From NCBI RefSeq assembly GCF_005871085.1, contig NZ_VAUP01000028.1:1-64000 (forward strand): a stretch of 64,000 nucleotides of DNA. The letters run 5' to 3'. The notes below the pieces were generated by a model, which worked only from the letters and a program-made list of their open reading frames with translations, was not told where the DNA came from and made no database searches. How positions within the stretch are numbered: position 1 is the first letter of the stretch; each line of letters opens with the position of its first letter. The stretch is from Xanthobacter autotrophicus. GTDB taxonomy: Bacteria > Pseudomonadota > Alphaproteobacteria > Rhizobiales > Xanthobacteraceae. This document shows positions 36,005-45,203 of this stretch, one piece after another. The position numbers and the translations under genes were made by a program.

Positions 36005-36638
36005 GAGCTGGTCCCGAAACGGAGAAACGCGGTCCTACCATCACGGCAACCTGCGGGAGGCCCTGATGCAGGCGACCCTCGACCTGATCGGGGAGAAGGG
36101 CGTTGCGGGCGTCACCTTCGCCGAGGCGGCCCGCCGCGCCGGGGTGAGCGCCGCCGCACCCTACCGCCATTTCCGCGACCGGGACGAATTGCTGGCGGCG
36201 GTGGCCGCCGTCGGTTTCGAGCGGCTGGCCGATGCCCTCACCACCGCGTGGCAGAGCGGCCGGCCCTCGCCCGCCGTCGCATATGAGCGGGTGGGGCGGG
36301 CCTATCTCGACTTCGCCCGCCGGGCACCGGCGGAATATGTGGCCATGTTCGAATCTGGCCTGCCGGCGGAAGGCCATGAGGGCCTGCAGCAGGCCGGCAA
36401 TCGCGCCTTCGGCGTGCTGCGCGAGGCGGCGGAAGTTTTGGTCTCTCACATTCCCGGCCCGGTGCGCCCGCCGGCTTTGATGGTGGCGCTCCATACATGG
36501 TCGCTGGCCCACGGGGTGGCGTCCCTGTTCGGCCGGGCCGACAGCGCCCGGCGCAAACTGCCCATGGGCCCGGATGAGCTTCTTGAGGCCGCATTCCTCA
36601 TCTATCTGAAAGGTCTCGGCGCCCCCTCCGGTCCCTAA
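36003..36638 (+). CDS. TetR/AcrR-family regulator
   Basis: A 211-residue regulator. The start of the DNA-binding domain, SYHHGNLREALMQATLDLIG, and the helix-turn-helix VTFAEAARRAGVSAAAPYRHF are typical of TetR proteins with a WHG-type C-terminal domain. No ribosome-binding site precedes the ATG and the candidate operator overlaps it, so the mRNA may be nearly leaderless. Likely autorepressed, and a likely repressor of the downstream DUF2852 gene, which carries a matching operator. The ligand is unknown. Confidence 0.85.
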   Translation: MSWSRNGETRSYHHGNLREALMQATLDLIGEKGVAGVTFAEAARRAGVSAAAPYRHFRDRDELLAAVAAVGFERLADALTTAWQSGRPSPAVAYERVGRAYLDFARRAPAEYVAMFESGLPAEGHEGLQQAGNRAFGVLREAAEVLVSHIPGPVRPPALMVALHTWSLAHGVASLFGRADSARRKLPMGPDELLEAAFLIYLKGLGAPSGP

Positions 36639-36666
36639 GCTCCGCGCCCCCCCAAGTGCCGGGCCA

Positions 36667-36695
36667 TTGACAAAACGGGGGCCTTTGCCTATCTA
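36667..36695 (+). promoter_or_regulatory. Sigma-70-type promoter of the DUF2852 gene
   Basis: TTGACA (36667-36672), a 17-base spacer, then TATCTA (36690-36695). Consensus -35 and good -10 in an otherwise GC-rich region. The operator at 36695-36713 begins at the end of the -10 box. Confidence 0.7.
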
Positions 36696-36713
36696 TGTAA
36701 ATGTTATTAACAT
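36695..36713. promoter_or_regulatory. Candidate TetR operator 2 upstream of DUF2852
   Basis: ATGTAAATGTTATTAACAT: 8-bp arms around GTT, sharing the ATGTNNAT-N3-ATTNACAT pattern with the site at 35986-36004. It overlaps the -10/+1 region of the promoter, a repressor position. Confidence 0.65.
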
Positions 36714-36730
36714 TAACCGGGAACGCGGCT

Positions 36731-37144
36731 ATGGAGCTCGCTTACAAGCTCGACAGTTACGGCAAACCGGCGTGGATCGCGCTGACGGTGCTGGGCTTCA
36801 TGGCCTGGTGGCCGCTGGGCCTCGCGATCCTGGCCTTCACCATCGGGAGCGGACGGATGGGATGTGGTGCCAAGCGCGGCTTCAGCCGCTGGCAGGAAGA
36901 GGGCGGCGACGCCCTACGCGGCGCCTTCGGGCGCTGGAGCCGGACCATGCCGTCCAGCGGCAACCGCGCCTTCGACGAATATCGGCAGGAGACGCTGCGG
37001 CGCCTCGAGGACGAGCAGAAGGACTTCCGCGATTTCCTTGAGCGCCTGCGTCAGGCCAAGGACAAGTCGGAGTTCGACCAGTTCATGGCCGACCGCCGCA
37101 GCCGCCCCGCTGAGCCGGGCCCGGACGCTCCGTCCGGCCAGTGA
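36731..37144 (+). CDS. DUF2852-family membrane protein
   Basis: A 137-residue protein with one or two N-terminal hydrophobic segments (AWIALTVLGFMAWWPLGLAILAF) and a charged C-terminal half (DEYRQETLRRLEDEQKDFRDFLERL...KSEFDQFM) predicted helical; this pattern is DUF2852, found in alphaproteobacteria. Function is unknown. ATG 36731 is chosen because the earlier ATG at 36701 lies inside the operator. It has its own strong promoter and probably responds to the preceding TetR regulator. Confidence 0.8.
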   Translation: MELAYKLDSYGKPAWIALTVLGFMAWWPLGLAILAFTIGSGRMGCGAKRGFSRWQEEGGDALRGAFGRWSRTMPSSGNRAFDEYRQETLRRLEDEQKDFRDFLERLRQAKDKSEFDQFMADRRSRPAEPGPDAPSGQ

Positions 37145-37244
37145 TCAAAAATCCTGCGGCGCGTTGCCGCCGCGGGACGGTTCCAGACCATCTTGAGCCG
37201 CGCCCTTTGTTCACAAGGGGCGCGGTCTCGTTTATGAGGGCGAC

Positions 37245-37754
37245 ATGGTCGAGCGCCCCAACTTCTCCCCGTCCGATCCGCACCTCACCCTTGCCGGCCG
37301 GCTCATCCCCGGCGGCCACGCGCTGCATGTGCGCGTGTATTATGAGGACACGGATTTCTCCGGCATCGTCTACCACGCCAATTACCTGAGATTCATGGAG
37401 CGCGGCCGCTCGGACTACATGCGGCTCCTGGGCGTGTTCCAGGGCGAGCTGTTCGAGCAGGCGGCCGCAGAGGCGCCGGGCTTCCACTTCGTCGTCCGCT
37501 CCATGCAGATCGACTTCCGCAAGCCCGCCCGCATCGATGATGTCCTGGAGGTGGTGACCCTCTCCAAGGAGGTGGCCGGCGCCTCCATCACCCTGTTGCA
37601 GCAGGTGAAGCGGGATGGCGAGGTACTGGTGTCCGCCACCGTGCGCGTCGCCTTCGTCTCCGAGGGGCGGGCAAAGCGCATCCCCGACGCGTTGCGGCAG
37701 GCGACGCTTCAGGATGCGCGAGCGACCGAGGCCATCGGAGAAACCGAGCGCTGA
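37245..37754 (+). CDS. ybgC: Tol-Pal-associated acyl-CoA thioesterase
   Basis: A 169-residue hot-dog thioesterase. The active-site segment VYYEDTDFSGIVYHANYLRF with catalytic Asp and MERGRSDYMR are the family hallmarks. YbgC hydrolyses acyl-CoA and contacts phospholipid-synthesis enzymes and the Tol system at the inner membrane. In most alphaproteobacteria it is the gene right before tolQ; here tolQRAB is about 11 kb away on the other strand. A GC-rich inverted repeat (37198-37225) precedes it. Confidence 0.92.
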   Translation: MVERPNFSPSDPHLTLAGRLIPGGHALHVRVYYEDTDFSGIVYHANYLRFMERGRSDYMRLLGVFQGELFEQAAAEAPGFHFVVRSMQIDFRKPARIDDVLEVVTLSKEVAGASITLLQQVKRDGEVLVSATVRVAFVSEGRAKRIPDALRQATLQDARATEAIGETER

Positions 37755-37780
37755 GGCGCCCCTTCAGCCTATTCCGATCC

Positions 37781-38164
37781 TCAACCCATGCCCACCGAGC
37801 CGCGCTCCTTGGGCGCGAGCTGGGACACAAGCTGCTCGATGCGCTCGGCCACCTGATCGATGGTGCGGGCCACCTCTTCCTCGCTCGCCTCGATGCGGGC
37901 GATGGCGGAGGCGCGGGCGTCGCGCTGGCTCTCGATGTCGCTTTCCAGCGCAGCTACGCGCCGGCGCGACTCCGCCAGTTCGTCGGCGATGGTGATGGCG
38001 GCCATAACCACGAGGCGCTGGTCGCCGATCTCGCCGAAGGCCGTGCGCAGCTGGGAGATGCGGCCGTCGATGTCGTGGGCGAGCCGGATGAGGTGCTCTT
38101 CCTGCCCCTCGTCGCAGGCCATCCTGTACTGGCGACCGGCGATGGTGACCGAGACATGAGGCAT
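37781..38164 (-). CDS. zapA: Cell-division protein ZapA
   Basis: A 127-residue protein. MPHVSVTIAGRQYRMACDEG begins the ZapA fold and the long C-terminal helix (DELAESRRRVAALESDIESQ...) is a coiled coil. ZapA tetramers cross-link FtsZ filaments at the division site. ATG 38164 was chosen on this conserved start; the frame runs further upstream into a Trp/Arg-rich shadow. It starts 5 bases after the stop of the DUF4164 gene, so the two form an operon divergent from tkt. Confidence 0.88.
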   Translation of the reverse strand: MPHVSVTIAGRQYRMACDEGQEEHLIRLAHDIDGRISQLRTAFGEIGDQRLVVMAAITIADELAESRRRVAALESDIESQRDARASAIARIEASEEEVARTIDQVAERIEQLVSQLAPKERGSVGMG

Positions 38165-38168
38165 GCCG

Positions 38169-38474
38169 TCAGCCGCCGTGGGTCGCGAGCACGTCGCGGA
38201 TCGTGCCCATGGCCACGTCCAGGCGGCGGATGATCTCCCGGCCCACTTCCTCCACCTGGCCGGCGTCGGCCTTGGCCAGATCGAGTTCAGCGGCAAGGCG
38301 CGCCCGGTCGTTGCCCATGGCGTGCAGCTGGGCCGCCAGCGCCTCCTGATGGCGGTCGGCCTCGCGGCGGCGATCCAGCGCGTCGTTCAGGGCGTCGAGG
38401 GCCGCATGGAGGCGCCGGGTCGCGGCCTCGATGGGGGCATCCTGCAACGGCGGGCGATGCTTCAGCGCATACAT
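38169..38474 (-). CDS. DUF4164-family small coiled-coil protein
   Basis: A 101-residue acidic/basic helical protein (RRLHAALDALNDALDRRREA...LAAELDLAKADAGQVEEVGR) with no membrane segment. Its place before zapA and divergent from tkt matches the DUF4164 gene of Hyphomicrobiales. It may act with ZapA in division; this is inference from neighbourhood. ATG 38474 (MYALKHRPP) is chosen over 38522. Confidence 0.72.
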   Translation of the reverse strand: MYALKHRPPLQDAPIEAATRRLHAALDALNDALDRRREADRHQEALAAQLHAMGNDRARLAAELDLAKADAGQVEEVGREIIRRLDVAMGTIRDVLATHGG

Positions 38475-38803
38475 TGGCAAAGTGTAGCCGAGTCGCACGG
38501 CTTGGCGCCAGACTTTCCCCACCTGTCAACATGAATGGGTCAAAGGAGAGCCTCCGGCCCCTCCAACTTTCCGTAATTGCGAATGCTGCAATGCGGAAGC
38601 TTTGCTGCGGGCGCGACGATGCAGCGCGGGGCTCTGCGAACCACCTCGCTTGACGTTCGAGGACCGGGCAGGTTTGACAGCCATGCGAGCCTTGGTACAA
38701 GGCGGCCAACACTGGCCGGATGACCCTGATGGGTCTGCCACAGCTTGAGGTTGTCTCTGGCAGGGCGGCGCGTCCGGACCCCGGCGCGGGAGAAACGGAA
38801 TTC
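38475..38803. other. Divergent region between DUF4164-zapA and tkt
   Basis: No protein-like frame. TTGC-N7-GCAA at 38577-38591 is a small dyad of the LysR-box type, which could be a CbbR site given that CbbR controls Calvin-cycle genes in Xanthobacter; this is speculative. It must hold promoters for both directions. Confidence 0.35.
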
Positions 38804-40795
38804 ATGCTGAGCCGCACGAGTCACGACCGCATGGCCAACGCCATCCGCTTCCTTGCCATGGACGCGGTGGAAGCTGCCAATAGCGGTCATCCCGGCCTGC
38901 CCATGGGTGCTGCGGACATCGCCACCGTCCTGTTCACCAAGGTCCTGAAGTACGATCCCACGCGCCCCTTCTGGCCCGATCGCGACCGCTTCGTGCTGTC
39001 CGCCGGCCACGGCTCCATGCTGCTCTATTCGGTGCTGCATCTGGCCGGCTACGAGAAGGTGACGATCGAGGAGATCAAGCGCTTCCGCAAGCTGGGTTCG
39101 CTCACCCCCGGCCATCCCGAGAACTTCGTCACCGAAGGCATTGAGACCACCACCGGCCCGCTGGGCCAGGGCATTGCCACAGCCGTGGGCATGGCCATGG
39201 CGGAGCGCGCGCTCGCCGCCCGCTTCGGCAAGGATGTAGTGGACCACCACACCTTCGTGCTCTGCTCCGACGGCGACCTCATGGAGGGCATCAGCCAGGA
39301 GGCGGCGGACCTCGCCGGCCACCTGAAGCTCTCCAAGCTCATCGTCATGTGGGATGACAACGGCATCTCCATCGACGGCGCCACCTCCATCTCCGGCTCC
39401 ACCGACCAACTGGCGCGCTTCGCCGCGTCGGGCTGGGCGACCACGCGCATCGATGGCCACGATCCCGAGGCCATCCTCGCCGCGCTCACCGCCGCCAAGG
39501 CCTCCGACCGCCCGACCCTGATCGCCTGCCGCACCGTCATCGGCTTCGGCGCGCCTAAGAAGGCAGGCTCGGAGAAGGTGCACGGCTCGCCGCTGGGCGC
39601 CGACGAGATCGCCGCCACCCGCGCAGCCCTCGGCTGGGAGGCTGCGCCCTTCGAGATCCCCGCCGACGTGCTCGCCGGCTGGCGCGCCGCCGGTGCCGCC
39701 GGATCCGCCGCCCGCGCGGCCTGGGAGGCGCGCCTTGCCGCCGCCCCCGAAGCCGACCGGGCCGAGTTCGAGCGCCGCATCGCCGGCACGCTGCCCAAGG
39801 CGCTGGAAGGTGCCATCGTCGCCGTCAAGCAGAAGGCGGTGGCGGACGGCGGCGCGGTGGCCACCCGCAAGTCGTCCGAGCTGGTGCTGGATTTCATCAC
39901 CCCCGTGGTGCCGGAGATGCTGGGCGGCTCGGCCGACCTTACCGGCTCCAACAATACCAAGGCCAAGGGCGCGAAGGCCATCACGCCGGACGATTTCTCC
40001 GGCTCCTTCGTGCACTGGGGCGTGCGCGAGCACGGCATGGCCGCGGCCATGAACGGGATCACCCTGCACAAGGGCCTCATTCCCTTCTCCGGCGGCTTCC
40101 TGGTGTTCTCGGACTATTGCCGCCCCTCCATCCGCCTTGCCGCGCTCATGGGCGAGCGGGTCATCCATGTGCTGACCCACGATTCCATCGGCCTCGGCGA
40201 GGACGGCCCGACCCACCAGCCGGTGGAGCACCTCGCCGCCCTGCGCGCCATCCCGAACCTTCTGGTGATGCGCCCCGCCGATACGGTGGAGACGGCCGAG
40301 TGCTGGCAGATCGCGCTTGAGGCGGAAGGGCGGCCCTCCGCCCTGATCCTGTCGCGGCAGAACCTGCCGATCCTGCGCACCGACGCCACGCCTGAGAACC
40401 GCTCGGCGGGCGGGGCCTATGAGATCGTCGCGGCCTCGGCCAAGGCGCAGGCCAGCCTGTTCGCTACGGGCTCCGAGGTTTCGCTTGCGGTGGAAGCCGC
40501 CAAGCTTCTGGAGGCGCAGGGTGTGCCCACCCGCGTCGTCTCCATCCCTTCGTTCGAACTCTTCCTCGAAAGGCCTGCCGCAGAGCGGGCCAAGGTGATC
40601 GGGGACGCTCCGGCCAAGGTGGCGGTGGAAGCCGCCATCCGCATGGGGTGGGACGCCATCGTCGGTTCGGATGCCGCCTTTGTGGGAATGACCTCGTTCG
40701 GCGCCTCGGCGCCTGGAAAGGACCTATTCGCCCATTTCGGACTGACCCCGGACAAGGTCGCGGCCAAGGCCCTCGACCAGCTCCGGCAGGTGTGA
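38804..40795 (+). CDS. tkt: Transketolase
   Basis: A 663-residue thiamine-diphosphate enzyme that moves two-carbon ketol units in the pentose-phosphate and Calvin cycles. Motifs: [20 protein letters not shown] at the N-terminus, the ThDP/Mg site GDGDLMEG (here [20 protein letters not shown]), and the C-terminal [23 protein letters not shown] 38804 ([16 protein letters not shown]) gives the usual family length; earlier in-frame codons overlap the upstream region. It is the first of the tkt-gap-pgk gene series; intervals of 108 and 20 bases follow. Confidence 0.96.
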   Translation: MLSRTSHDRMANAIRFLAMDAVEAANSGHPGLPMGAADIATVLFTKVLKYDPTRPFWPDRDRFVLSAGHGSMLLYSVLHLAGYEKVTIEEIKRFRKLGSLTPGHPENFVTEGIETTTGPLGQGIATAVGMAMAERALAARFGKDVVDHHTFVLCSDGDLMEGISQEAADLAGHLKLSKLIVMWDDNGISIDGATSISGSTDQLARFAASGWATTRIDGHDPEAILAALTAAKASDRPTLIACRTVIGFGAPKKAGSEKVHGSPLGADEIAATRAALGWEAAPFEIPADVLAGWRAAGAAGSAARAAWEARLAAAPEADRAEFERRIAGTLPKALEGAIVAVKQKAVADGGAVATRKSSELVLDFITPVVPEMLGGSADLTGSNNTKAKGAKAITPDDFSGSFVHWGVREHGMAAAMNGITLHKGLIPFSGGFLVFSDYCRPSIRLAALMGERVIHVLTHDSIGLGEDGPTHQPVEHLAALRAIPNLLVMRPADTVETAECWQIALEAEGRPSALILSRQNLPILRTDATPENRSAGGAYEIVAASAKAQASLFATGSEVSLAVEAAKLLEAQGVPTRVVSIPSFELFLERPAAERAKVIGDAPAKVAVEAAIRMGWDAIVGSDAAFVGMTSFGASAPGKDLFAHFGLTPDKVAAKALDQLRQV

Positions 40796-40903
40796 TCATC
40801 GGCGCACGGCGGGCGCGACCAGGCCGCACCGCGGGCTCTTCCGCAGGTGCGCAACGCAGTTTCGCAGAGGCCGGGCTTCAAGCCGGCTCAAGGAGGACCC
40901 ATT

Positions 40904-41914
40904 ATGAGCGTCAAGGTGGCCATCAACGGTTTCGGTCGCATCGGGCGTAACGTTCTGCGCGCCATCATCGAATCGGGTCGGACCGACATCGAGGTGGTGG
41001 CGATCAACGACCTCGGCCCGGTGGAGACGAACGCCCACCTCTTCCGCTTCGACAGCGTGCACGGCCGCTTCTCCGGCGAGGTCAAGGTTGCCGGCGATAC
41101 CATCGACGTGGGCCGCGGCCCCATCAAGGTGACCGCAGTGCGCGATCCCGCCCAGCTGCCCCACAAGGATCTGGGCGTGGACATCGCGCTCGAGTGCACC
41201 GGCATCTTCACCGCCCGCGACAAGGCGGCCGCTCACCTCGCGGCCGGCGCCCGGCGCGTGCTGGTCTCCGCCCCGGCCGAGGGCGCCGACCTGACCGTGG
41301 TCTACGGCGTGAACCACGACAAGCTCACCTCCGAGCACCTCGTGGTCTCCAACGCCTCCTGCACCACCAACTGTCTCGCCCCCGTCGCGAAGGTCCTGAA
41401 TGATGCCGTCGGCATCGAGAAGGGCTTCATGACCACGATCCACTCCTACACCGGCGACCAGCCGACGCTGGACACCATGCACAAGGACCTCTACCGCGCC
41501 CGCGCGGCGGCCATGTCCATGATCCCCACGTCCACGGGCGCCGCCAAGGCGGTGGGCCTCGTCCTGCCCGAGCTGAACGGCAAGCTGGACGGCACCTCCA
41601 TCCGCGTGCCGACCCCCAACGTCTCGGTGGTGGACTTCAAGTTCATCGCCAAGCGTGCCACCACCAAGGAAGAGATCAACGCCGCCGTCCTCGCCGCGGC
41701 CGCGTCCGGTCCGCTGAAGGGCATCCTCGGCACCACCGACCAGCCCAACGTCTCCATCGACTTCAACCACGACCCGCACTCCTCGACCCTCCACCTGGAT
41801 CAGACCAAGGTCCTGGAAGGCACGCTGGTGCGGGTGCTGTCCTGGTATGACAACGAGTGGGGCTTCTCCAACCGCATGGCCGACACCGCAGTCGCCATGG
41901 GCAAGCTCGGTTGA
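40904..41914 (+). CDS. gap: Glyceraldehyde-3-phosphate dehydrogenase, type I
   Basis: A 336-residue NAD(P)-dependent [23 protein letters not shown] starts the Rossmann fold; catalytic Cys153 lies in [17 protein letters not shown]; the C-terminal [12 protein letters not shown] is intact. A good AAGGAGG ribosome-binding site precedes ATG 40904. It serves both glycolysis and carbon fixation; in Xanthobacter flavus the gap-pgk operon is controlled by CbbR, so similar control may apply here, but no CbbR gene is in view. Confidence 0.97.
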   Translation: MSVKVAINGFGRIGRNVLRAIIESGRTDIEVVAINDLGPVETNAHLFRFDSVHGRFSGEVKVAGDTIDVGRGPIKVTAVRDPAQLPHKDLGVDIALECTGIFTARDKAAAHLAAGARRVLVSAPAEGADLTVVYGVNHDKLTSEHLVVSNASCTTNCLAPVAKVLNDAVGIEKGFMTTIHSYTGDQPTLDTMHKDLYRARAAAMSMIPTSTGAAKAVGLVLPELNGKLDGTSIRVPTPNVSVVDFKFIAKRATTKEEINAAVLAAAASGPLKGILGTTDQPNVSIDFNHDPHSSTLHLDQTKVLEGTLVRVLSWYDNEWGFSNRMADTAVAMGKLG

Positions 41915-41934
41915 GCGGGGAAGGGGGCGCCAAG

Positions 41935-43125
41935 ATGACCGCCTTCCGAACCCTCGACGACGCGGACCTCGCCGACAAGCGGGTCCTCGTGCGCGTTGAT
42001 CTCAACGTGCCCATGGAAGCCGGCCGGGTCACCGACGAGACCCGCCTCAAGGCCATCCTGCCCACCATCCGCACCATCACGGACAAGGGCGGCAAGGTGG
42101 TGCTGCTGGCGCATTTCGGGCGGCCCAAGGGCCGCGACGAGAGCCAGTCCCTCGCCCCCGTGGCGAAGGCGCTGGAAGGCCAGCTCGGCCGCAAGGTGGC
42201 GTTCGCCTCCGACTGCGTGGGCGAGGAAGCCTCCAGCGCCATCTCCCGGCTCGCCGCCGGCGAGGTGCTGGTGCTGGAGAACACCCGCTTCCACGCGGGT
42301 GAGGAGAAGAACGCGGCCGATTTCGTGGATGCTCTCGCCAGCCTCGGCGACATCTATGTGAACGACGCCTTCTCCGCCGCCCATCGTGCCCATGCCTCCA
42401 CCGAGGGGCTGGCCCGCAAGCTGCCGGCCTATGCCGGCCGCTCCATGGAAAGCGAGCTTGCCGCGCTCACCAAGGCCCTTGAGGCCCCGGTGCGTCCGGT
42501 GCTCGCCGTGGTCGGCGGCTCCAAGGTGTCCTCCAAGCTCGAGCTTCTCGGGAACCTCGTGAGGAAGGTGGACATCCTGGTGATCGCCGGCGGCATGGCC
42601 AACACCTTCCTTGCCGCCCTCGGCAAGAAGGTGGGCAAGTCGCTGTGCGAGCACGACCTGGCCGACACCGCCCGCGAGATCCTGGAGAAGGCCAAGGCGG
42701 CCGGCTGCGAGATCGTGCTGCCGGTGGACGCGGTGGTGGCCAAGGAGTTCAAGGCCAATGCCGCGAACCGCGTCGTCAGCGTGGACGAGGTGGGCGACGA
42801 CGAGATGATCCTCGACGCCGGTCCCGAAACCGTGGCGGTGGTGGCCCAGAAGCTCGACGGCGCCAAGACCGTGGTCTGGAACGGGCCGTTCGGCGCCTTC
42901 GAGATGACGCCGTTCGACGCCGCGACCGTGGCGGTTGCCCGCGACGTGGGCAAGCGCACCCGCGCCGGCACGCTGCTGTCGGTGGCCGGCGGCGGCGACA
43001 CGGTGGCCGCGCTCAACCATGCGGGGGTCGCGGGAGACTTCTCCTACGTCTCCACGGCCGGCGGCGCCTTCCTGGAATGGCTGGAAGGCAAAGCCTTGCC
43101 GGGCGTCGAGGCCCTCCGGCGCTGA
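41935..43125 (+). CDS. pgk: Phosphoglycerate kinase
   Basis: A 396-residue enzyme phosphorylating 3-phosphoglycerate in carbon fixation or making ATP in glycolysis. The substrate motif [27 protein letters not shown], and the C-terminal nucleotide site [11 protein letters not shown] are present. It follows gap by 20 bases. ATG 41935 ([12 protein letters not shown]) was chosen over an unrelated upstream extension. A clear terminator follows. Confidence 0.97.
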   Translation: MTAFRTLDDADLADKRVLVRVDLNVPMEAGRVTDETRLKAILPTIRTITDKGGKVVLLAHFGRPKGRDESQSLAPVAKALEGQLGRKVAFASDCVGEEASSAISRLAAGEVLVLENTRFHAGEEKNAADFVDALASLGDIYVNDAFSAAHRAHASTEGLARKLPAYAGRSMESELAALTKALEAPVRPVLAVVGGSKVSSKLELLGNLVRKVDILVIAGGMANTFLAALGKKVGKSLCEHDLADTAREILEKAKAAGCEIVLPVDAVVAKEFKANAANRVVSVDEVGDDEMILDAGPETVAVVAQKLDGAKTVVWNGPFGAFEMTPFDAATVAVARDVGKRTRAGTLLSVAGGGDTVAALNHAGVAGDFSYVSTAGGAFLEWLEGKALPGVEALRR

Positions 43126-43131
43126 AAAAGG

Positions 43132-43164
43132 AACGCCCGGATGGCAAAAAGTCATCCGGGCGTT
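43132..43164 (+). terminator. Intrinsic terminator after pgk
   Basis: AACGCCCGGATG (43132-43143) pairs with CATCCGGGCGTT (43153-43164), 9-base loop, then TTGTTTGTT. It separates pgk from fba. Confidence 0.88.
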
Positions 43165-43332
43165 TGTTTGTTGCGGTGCAATGGGTTCATTTGCTGCGCT
43201 GCAATGCTATGATGTCTCGCTGGCCCATGCCCGCCCCGCCGGTCGGGGTGCGCGTGGGTCCTTCATGATCGGGGCCGGCGCGCCCTGGTCTCCACGCCCG
43301 CCGAGGGGCGGCAATAAGGCAGGTGAAGGCAC

Positions 43333-44358
43333 ATGACGGCTGAGCTCGACGCGATCGCGCAGAAAATGGTGGCCGACGGCAAGGGCATTCTGGCGGCAGA
43401 CGAGAGCAGCGGCACCATCAAGAAGAGATTCGACGCCATCGGTGTCGAATCCACCGAAGAGAACCGCCGCGACTATCGTGAGCTGATGTTCCGTTCGGAA
43501 GCCATGACCAAGTATATCTCCGGCGTCATCCTCTACGAGGAGACCATCCGGCAGAAGGCCAAGGACGGCACGCCGCTCGTCAGCCTCATCCAGCAGGCCG
43601 GCTCCATCCCCGGCATCAAGGTGGACGCGGGTGCCAAGCCCCAGCCGGCCTTCCCGGGTGAGACCATCACCGAGGGCCTCGACGGCCTCGCTGGCCGCCT
43701 CAAGGAATTTTACGATCTCGGCGCCCGCTTCGCGAAGTGGCGCGCGGTGATCGACATCGACACCGCCAAGGGGATCCCCTCCTACGGCTCCATCCGCGCC
43801 AACGCCCATGCGCTGGCCCGCTATGCGGCCCTGTGCCAGGAAGCCGGCATCGTCCCGATCGTGGAGCCGGAAGTGCTTATGGACGGCAGCCACGACATCG
43901 ACACCTGCTATCAGGTGACCGAGTGGGTGCTGAAGACCACCTTCGAGGAGCTGTACTACCAGCGCGTCCGCCTCGAGGGCATGGTGCTGAAGCCCAACAT
44001 GATCGTGCCCGGCAAGAAGGCCGCGAAGCAGGCGTCCGTGGCCGAGGTGGCCGAGAAGACCGTGCGCGTGCTCAAGAGCTGCGTGCCGTCCGTGGTGCCG
44101 GGCATCGCCTTCCTGTCCGGCGGTCAGTCGGATGAGGACGCCACCGCTCATCTCGACGCCATGGTGAAGCTGGGCGGTCTGCCCTGGAAGCTCACCTATT
44201 CCTACGGCCGCGCCCTCCAGGCCGCGCCGCAGAAGGCGTGGGCCGGCAAGGCCGAGAATGTGGCGAAGGCCCAGGCCGCGTTCACCCATCGCGCCCACAT
44301 GAACTCGCTCGCCGCGCTCGGCCAGTGGTCGTCGGAGGAAGAGCGCAAGGCCGCCTGA
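43333..44358 (+). CDS. fba: Class I fructose-bisphosphate aldolase
   Basis: A 341-residue Schiff-base aldolase of the eukaryote-like class I, not the metal-dependent class II. Recognised by KGILAADESSGTIKKRF, the CBB-type substrate segment KWRAVI, and the Schiff-base lysine in MVLKPNMIVPG; the C-terminal part carries FLSGGQSDEDAT. It makes or cleaves fructose-1,6-bisphosphate (and sedoheptulose-1,7-bisphosphate in Calvin organisms). It is expressed separately from tkt-gap-pgk because of the terminator before it, and has its own terminator. Confidence 0.96.
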   Translation: MTAELDAIAQKMVADGKGILAADESSGTIKKRFDAIGVESTEENRRDYRELMFRSEAMTKYISGVILYEETIRQKAKDGTPLVSLIQQAGSIPGIKVDAGAKPQPAFPGETITEGLDGLAGRLKEFYDLGARFAKWRAVIDIDTAKGIPSYGSIRANAHALARYAALCQEAGIVPIVEPEVLMDGSHDIDTCYQVTEWVLKTTFEELYYQRVRLEGMVLKPNMIVPGKKAAKQASVAEVAEKTVRVLKSCVPSVVPGIAFLSGGQSDEDATAHLDAMVKLGGLPWKLTYSYGRALQAAPQKAWAGKAENVAKAQAAFTHRAHMNSLAALGQWSSEEERKAA

Positions 44359-44382
44359 GCGCACCTTGCCTCATGAGATGAG

Positions 44383-44411
44383 AAAGGGCCGGCTCACGCC
44401 GGCCCTTTTTT
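44383..44411 (+). terminator. Intrinsic terminator after fba
   Basis: AAAGGGCCGGC (44383-44393), TCAC loop, GCCGGCCC then six T (to 44411). A classic strong terminator. Confidence 0.93.
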
Positions 44412-44579
44412 GTGCCTGCCGGGTCACCCTTCGCCAGTCGCCGCCGCAAAGGCCATGCGTGATCCGCCCGCGAACTTGCGATAGAGCAGGTAGCAATCAG
44501 ATTGCGCCGCAGCCTGATCGGCGCGCGCTCGCGCGAGCCGTGCCCCCAATTTGCCGATTTCTTGGCCGACCGATCATCC

Positions 44580-45203
44580 ATGTCTTCTCCCTTGCCGCCG
44601 CCCGGCGCCCGACTCATGCTGGTTTTCACCCTCACGCCCGCGCTGCGGCCGGATGCAGCGGCGGCGGCCGTGCGCGCCGGCGACGTGGCGGCGGTGGTGC
44701 TGCGCATGCCCGAAGGCGCGCCTGACATCGCCCATCTGCGGGCGGTGGCCGAGGCTATCCAGACCCACGATGCGGCGGTGCTGGTGGACGGGCCGGCCAC
44801 TCTCGCCGCCGCCGCCGGCCTCGACGGTGTTCATGTGAGCGATCTGCGCGGCCTCGACGCCGCGCTGCGCGCGCTGAAGCCGCAGGCCATCGTCGGGGCG
44901 GGCGGCATTACCACCCGTCACGATGCCATGGAGGCCGGGGAAGGCGGGGCGGACTACGTCTTCTTCGGCGCGCTGGAGCCGCCGGCTGCGGCATCGGCGG
45001 AGACCCTTGATCTGGTGAACTGGTGGGCCGAGGTGTTCGAAGTGCCGTGCGTGGGCCTCGCCGCCACCCTCGACGAGGCCGAGGCTCTGGCTGGCGCCGG
45101 CGCCGATTTCGTCGCGCTGGCCGAGGTGCTTGTGGCGGAAGGTGGCCCAGCGACCGTGACGGCGGCCATGGATCGGCTGACCAGCATGGATGCGCAGCCA
45201 TGA
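44580..45203 (+). CDS. Divergent thiamine-phosphate-synthase-like protein
   Basis: A 207-residue TIM-barrel-type protein resembling ThiE/TenI: DAAVLVDGPATLAAAAGLDG then VHVSDLRG, IVGAGGITTRHDAMEAGEGG and ADYVFFGALEPP. The canonical ThiE signature GPIFPTxTK is replaced by FFGALEPP, so real thiamine-phosphate synthase activity is doubtful. Such degenerate ThiE proteins beside fba are known in Hyphomicrobiales and often annotated as ThiE. The stop overlaps the start of the next gene (ATGA), implying translational coupling. ATG 44580 is favoured; ATG 44616 is possible. Confidence 0.75.
   Translation: MSSPLPPPGARLMLVFTLTPALRPDAAAAAVRAGDVAAVVLRMPEGAPDIAHLRAVAEAIQTHDAAVLVDGPATLAAAAGLDGVHVSDLRGLDAALRALKPQAIVGAGGITTRHDAMEAGEGGADYVFFGALEPPAAASAETLDLVNWWAEVFEVPCVGLAATLDEAEALAGAGADFVALAEVLVAEGGPATVTAAMDRLTSMDAQP

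Noticed and set aside
38577-38591. A CbbR-binding site upstream of tkt
   Set aside because: The TTGC-N7-GCAA dyad is short and over 200 bases from the start codon; noted as a possibility in the intergenic entry but not claimed as a feature.
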